Below are positions 62,084-64,000 of a stretch of 64,000 bases of DNA, in pieces. The position numbers were made by a program, and so were the translations under genes. The notes under the pieces are model-generated. The model was not told the DNA's origin. It did no database searches and saw nothing but the letters and a program-made list of their open reading frames with translations. The stretch comes from Rhizobium sp. AQ_MP (lineage in GTDB: Bacteria > Pseudomonadota > Alphaproteobacteria > Rhizobiales > Rhizobiaceae), in the NCBI RefSeq assembly GCF_014237835.1, contig NZ_JACJVI010000010.1, forward strand, positions 124,001 through 188,000. Direction: 5' to 3'. How positions within the stretch are numbered: the first letter of the stretch is position 1; each line of letters opens with the position of its first letter.

Positions 62084-64000
62084 TCAAGCCGCCTTCACCT
62101 TCTTCCGCTTTGCGAGCTTCTCCACCACGTTTTCGATCATCCGCATGCCGGCGTCGCCGCCCAGGGTCATGATCGATTCCGGGTGGAACTGCACGGCCGC
62201 GACCGGTTCCTTCGCATGTTCGATGCCCATGATCGTGCCGTCCTCGCTTTCAGCGGTGATCATGAAATCACGGTGCAGCGTGGCCGGATCGGCGAAGATC
62301 GAGTGGTAGCGCCCGACGGTGACTTCCTTGCCCAGGCCTTCGAACACCAGGCCCGGTTCGAGAACCCGGATACGCGAGGGCTTGCCATGCATAGGGACGG
62401 CAAGCTGGCGCAGCTCTCCGCCATAGGCTTCGGCGAGTGCCTGGAGACCGAGGCAAACGCCGAAGATGGGCAGTTCGCGGGCCCTGGCCTTCTTGATCGT
62501 TGCCTTGCAGTCGAAATCGGTCGGTGATCCGGGTCCGGGCGAAAGCACGACGAGATCAGGGTTCAGCCGGTCGAAAATCTCCTCCGGCACGGGTGTGCGC
62601 ACGGTGTTCACGGTCGCACCTGTCTGCCGGAAATAGTTGGCCAGCGTGTGCACGAAGGAATCCTCGTGGTCGACGAGGAGGATATTGATCCCCTCCCCGA
62701 CGCGGGCGACGCCCCGCTTCGTCTTCGGGTCGGATTTCGCGTCGCGAATGGCGGCGATCATGGCGGAGGCCTTCAGTTCGGTTTCGGCTTCTTCTTCATG
62801 CGGGTCACTGTCGTTGAGCAACGTCGCACCGGCACGCACTTCGGCAATGCCGTCCTTGATACGCACGGTGCGAAGCGTAAGCCCCGTATTCATGTCGCCG
62901 TTGAAGCCGACCATGCCGATCGCCCCGCCATACCAGGCGCGCGGGCTCTTCTCATGCGCCTCGATGAAACGCATCGCCCAGAGCTTCGGCGCACCGGTGA
63001 CGGTAACAGCCCAGGCGTGGCTGAGGAAGCCGTCGAAGGCATCCATGCCGTCGCGGAGCCGCCCCTCGATATGGTCCACGGTATGGATGAGGCGCGAATA
63101 CATCTCGATCTGGCGACGGCCGATGACCTTGACCGAACCCGGCTCGCAGACGCGGGACTTGTCGTTGCGGTCGACATCGGAGCACATGGTGAGCTCGCTC
63201 TCGTCCTTCTTGGAGTTGAGGAGCTTGAGGATCTGGGCGGAATCCTCGATCGGGTCCGCGCCGCGCTTGATGGTCCCGGAGATCGGGCAGGTCTCGATGC
63301 GGCGACCGTTCACGCGAACGAACATCTCGGGCGAAGCGCCGACGAGATATTCCTGGTTTCCGAGATTGATGAAGAAGGAATAGGGCGACGGATTGATTTC
63401 CTTCAGCCGCTTGGAGATCTGCGACGGCTTGCTATCACAACGCTCCATGAACTTCTGGCCGGGCACGACCTCGAAGAGGTCGCCCTTGCGGAAGCTTTCC
63501 TTCGCCTTCACGACCAGTTCGGCATATTCGCCCGGACGATGATCGCCGCGCGGCGGGATCGTATCGGTGTGCTGGAAGGGTTCGGGCGCAATCTCTTCCG
63601 ACTGCCCGATGGTGGTGACGTCACCCTTGGTGAAGTCGTAGCGGTCGATCCACGCCTTGGCCGAATAGTGGTCGACGACCAGGATCTCGTCGGGCAGGAA
63701 GAGCACCATGTCGCGCTGGTCATCCGGACGCACGAGCTTCAGGTCGATCGCGTCGAACTGGAAGGCGAGATCGTAGCCGAAGGCGCCGAACAGGCCGATG
63801 GCACTGTCTTCCTCCGAGTGGAACAGCGCCGTTATGGCGCGCAGCACCGTGAACACGGTCGGCATCTTCGAGCGCTCTTCCTCGGTAAAGACGCGCGACG
63901 GCAGCTTGACGTCGAGATCGAGACGCGTTGCGGTGCGCGCGCCCAGCGCCAGATCCTCGACGCCGGCAAGCGCCTCGGCGATCATGGTCAGAAGCGCTTC
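62084..64000 (-). CDS. trpE(G): Anthranilate synthase, fused TrpE-TrpG (5-prime end beyond window)
   Basis: Converts chorismate and glutamine to anthranilate, the first step of tryptophan synthesis. At least 638 residues lie in the window; the N-terminus is beyond base 64000, and rhizobial TrpE(G) proteins have about 730. The TrpE part shows [84 protein letters not shown] and [14 protein letters not shown]. The TrpG part follows with [30 protein letters not shown], catalytic Cys in [17 protein letters not shown] and the His-Glu pair in QFHPESIM. The single-chain fusion is typical of rhizobia. Any trp leader would lie outside the window. Confidence 0.97.
   Translation of the reverse strand, partial: EALLTMIAEALAGVEDLALGARTATRLDLDVKLPSRVFTEEERSKMPTVFTVLRAITALFHSEEDSAIGLFGAFGYDLAFQFDAIDLKLVRPDDQRDMVLFLPDEILVVDHYSAKAWIDRYDFTKGDVTTIGQSEEIAPEPFQHTDTIPPRGDHRPGEYAELVVKAKESFRKGDLFEVVPGQKFMERCDSKPSQISKRLKEINPSPYSFFINLGNQEYLVGASPEMFVRVNGRRIETCPISGTIKRGADPIEDSAQILKLLNSKKDESELTMCSDVDRNDKSRVCEPGSVKVIGRRQIEMYSRLIHTVDHIEGRLRDGMDAFDGFLSHAWAVTVTGAPKLWAMRFIEAHEKSPRAWYGGAIGMVGFNGDMNTGLTLRTVRIKDGIAEVRAGATLLNDSDPHEEEAETELKASAMIAAIRDAKSDPKTKRGVARVGEGINILLVDHEDSFVHTLANYFRQTGATVNTVRTPVPEEIFDRLNPDLVVLSPGPGSPTDFDCKATIKKARARELPIFGVCLGLQALAEAYGGELRQLAVPMHGKPSRIRVLEPGLVFEGLGKEVTVGRYHSIFADPATLHRDFMITAESEDGTIMGIEHAKEPVAAVQFHPESIMTLGGDAGMRMIENVVEKLAKRKKVKAA

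Overview
The window reads as chromosomal DNA of a GC-rich alphaproteobacterium, most likely a member of the Rhizobiaceae (Rhizobium/Agrobacterium/Allorhizobium group). Supporting signs are a fused trpE-trpG gene at the right edge, a long-form leuA with a leucine leader peptide, the carboxynorspermidine polyamine pair, a CtrA-type TTAA-N7-TTAA box, rhizobial palindromic intergenic repeats and many proteins of rhizobial type. The genus cannot be fixed from the sequence alone. No rRNA, tRNA, CRISPR array, phage or insertion sequence was recognised.

Layout. 0-3 kb: hemF (heme synthesis), small conserved proteins and a secreted fasciclin protein. 3-5.5 kb (minus): an overlapping DUF1285 / Nudix / CCA-adding-enzyme operon. 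5.7-12.6 kb (plus): a four-gene MoxR ATPase / DUF58 / BatA-DUF4159 / membrane glutamine-amidotransferase-like operon. 12.6-18.9 kb: a VapBC-like pair, a decayed antidote gene and housekeeping enzymes (endonuclease/phosphatase family, GNATs, glutathionyl-hydroquinone-reductase type GST, Nudix, metallophosphoesterase, alpha/beta hydrolase). 18.9-24 kb (minus): leuA with its attenuator, BrnT/BrnA pair 1, a BenE-type transporter and a membrane diguanylate cyclase. 24-26.7 kb: carboxynorspermidine decarboxylase and dehydrogenase. 26.9-29.3 kb: a solitary, AT-rich SIR2-like/STAND NTPase gene that looks like an acquired anti-phage defence gene.

29.6-38 kb: ClpP-like protease, tandem HD-GYP protein, a rhizavidin-like avidin, Lrp regulator with divergent saccharopine-dehydrogenase-like gene, EAL protein, coniferyl-aldehyde-type dehydrogenase. 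38.1-39.5 kb: a long non-coding stretch with two copies of a palindromic repeat around a structured segment. 39.5-50.2 kb: BrnT/BrnA pair 2, an FAD/GcvT demethylase-type enzyme, PPOX-fold protein, DUF992 protein, ABC exporter, RelE/XRE pair, SelO, GST and a lipoprotein. 50.3-55.4 kb: a curli/holdfast-anchor-like locus (CsgG/HfaB lipoprotein plus three secreted proteins with Q-x3-N repeats) behind a long AT-rich region that carries a CtrA-like site. 55.4-64 kb: HupE/UreJ protein, YCII protein, queF, CDF metal exporter, TonB siderophore receptor, HigBA, ParDE with a frameshifted parE, and trpE(G) running off the right edge.

The strongest leads are the curlin-repeat/HfaB-like locus, the SIR2-STAND defence candidate and the avidin-family protein. 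A cross-locus pattern is also notable: three toxin-first toxin-antitoxin operons have a -10-like hexamer exactly five bases before the toxin ATG and no toxin ribosome binding site, which suggests leaderless toxin mRNAs beside antitoxins that do have one. Starts were chosen by ribosome binding site and family length; all functions come from reading the sequence, with no database search.
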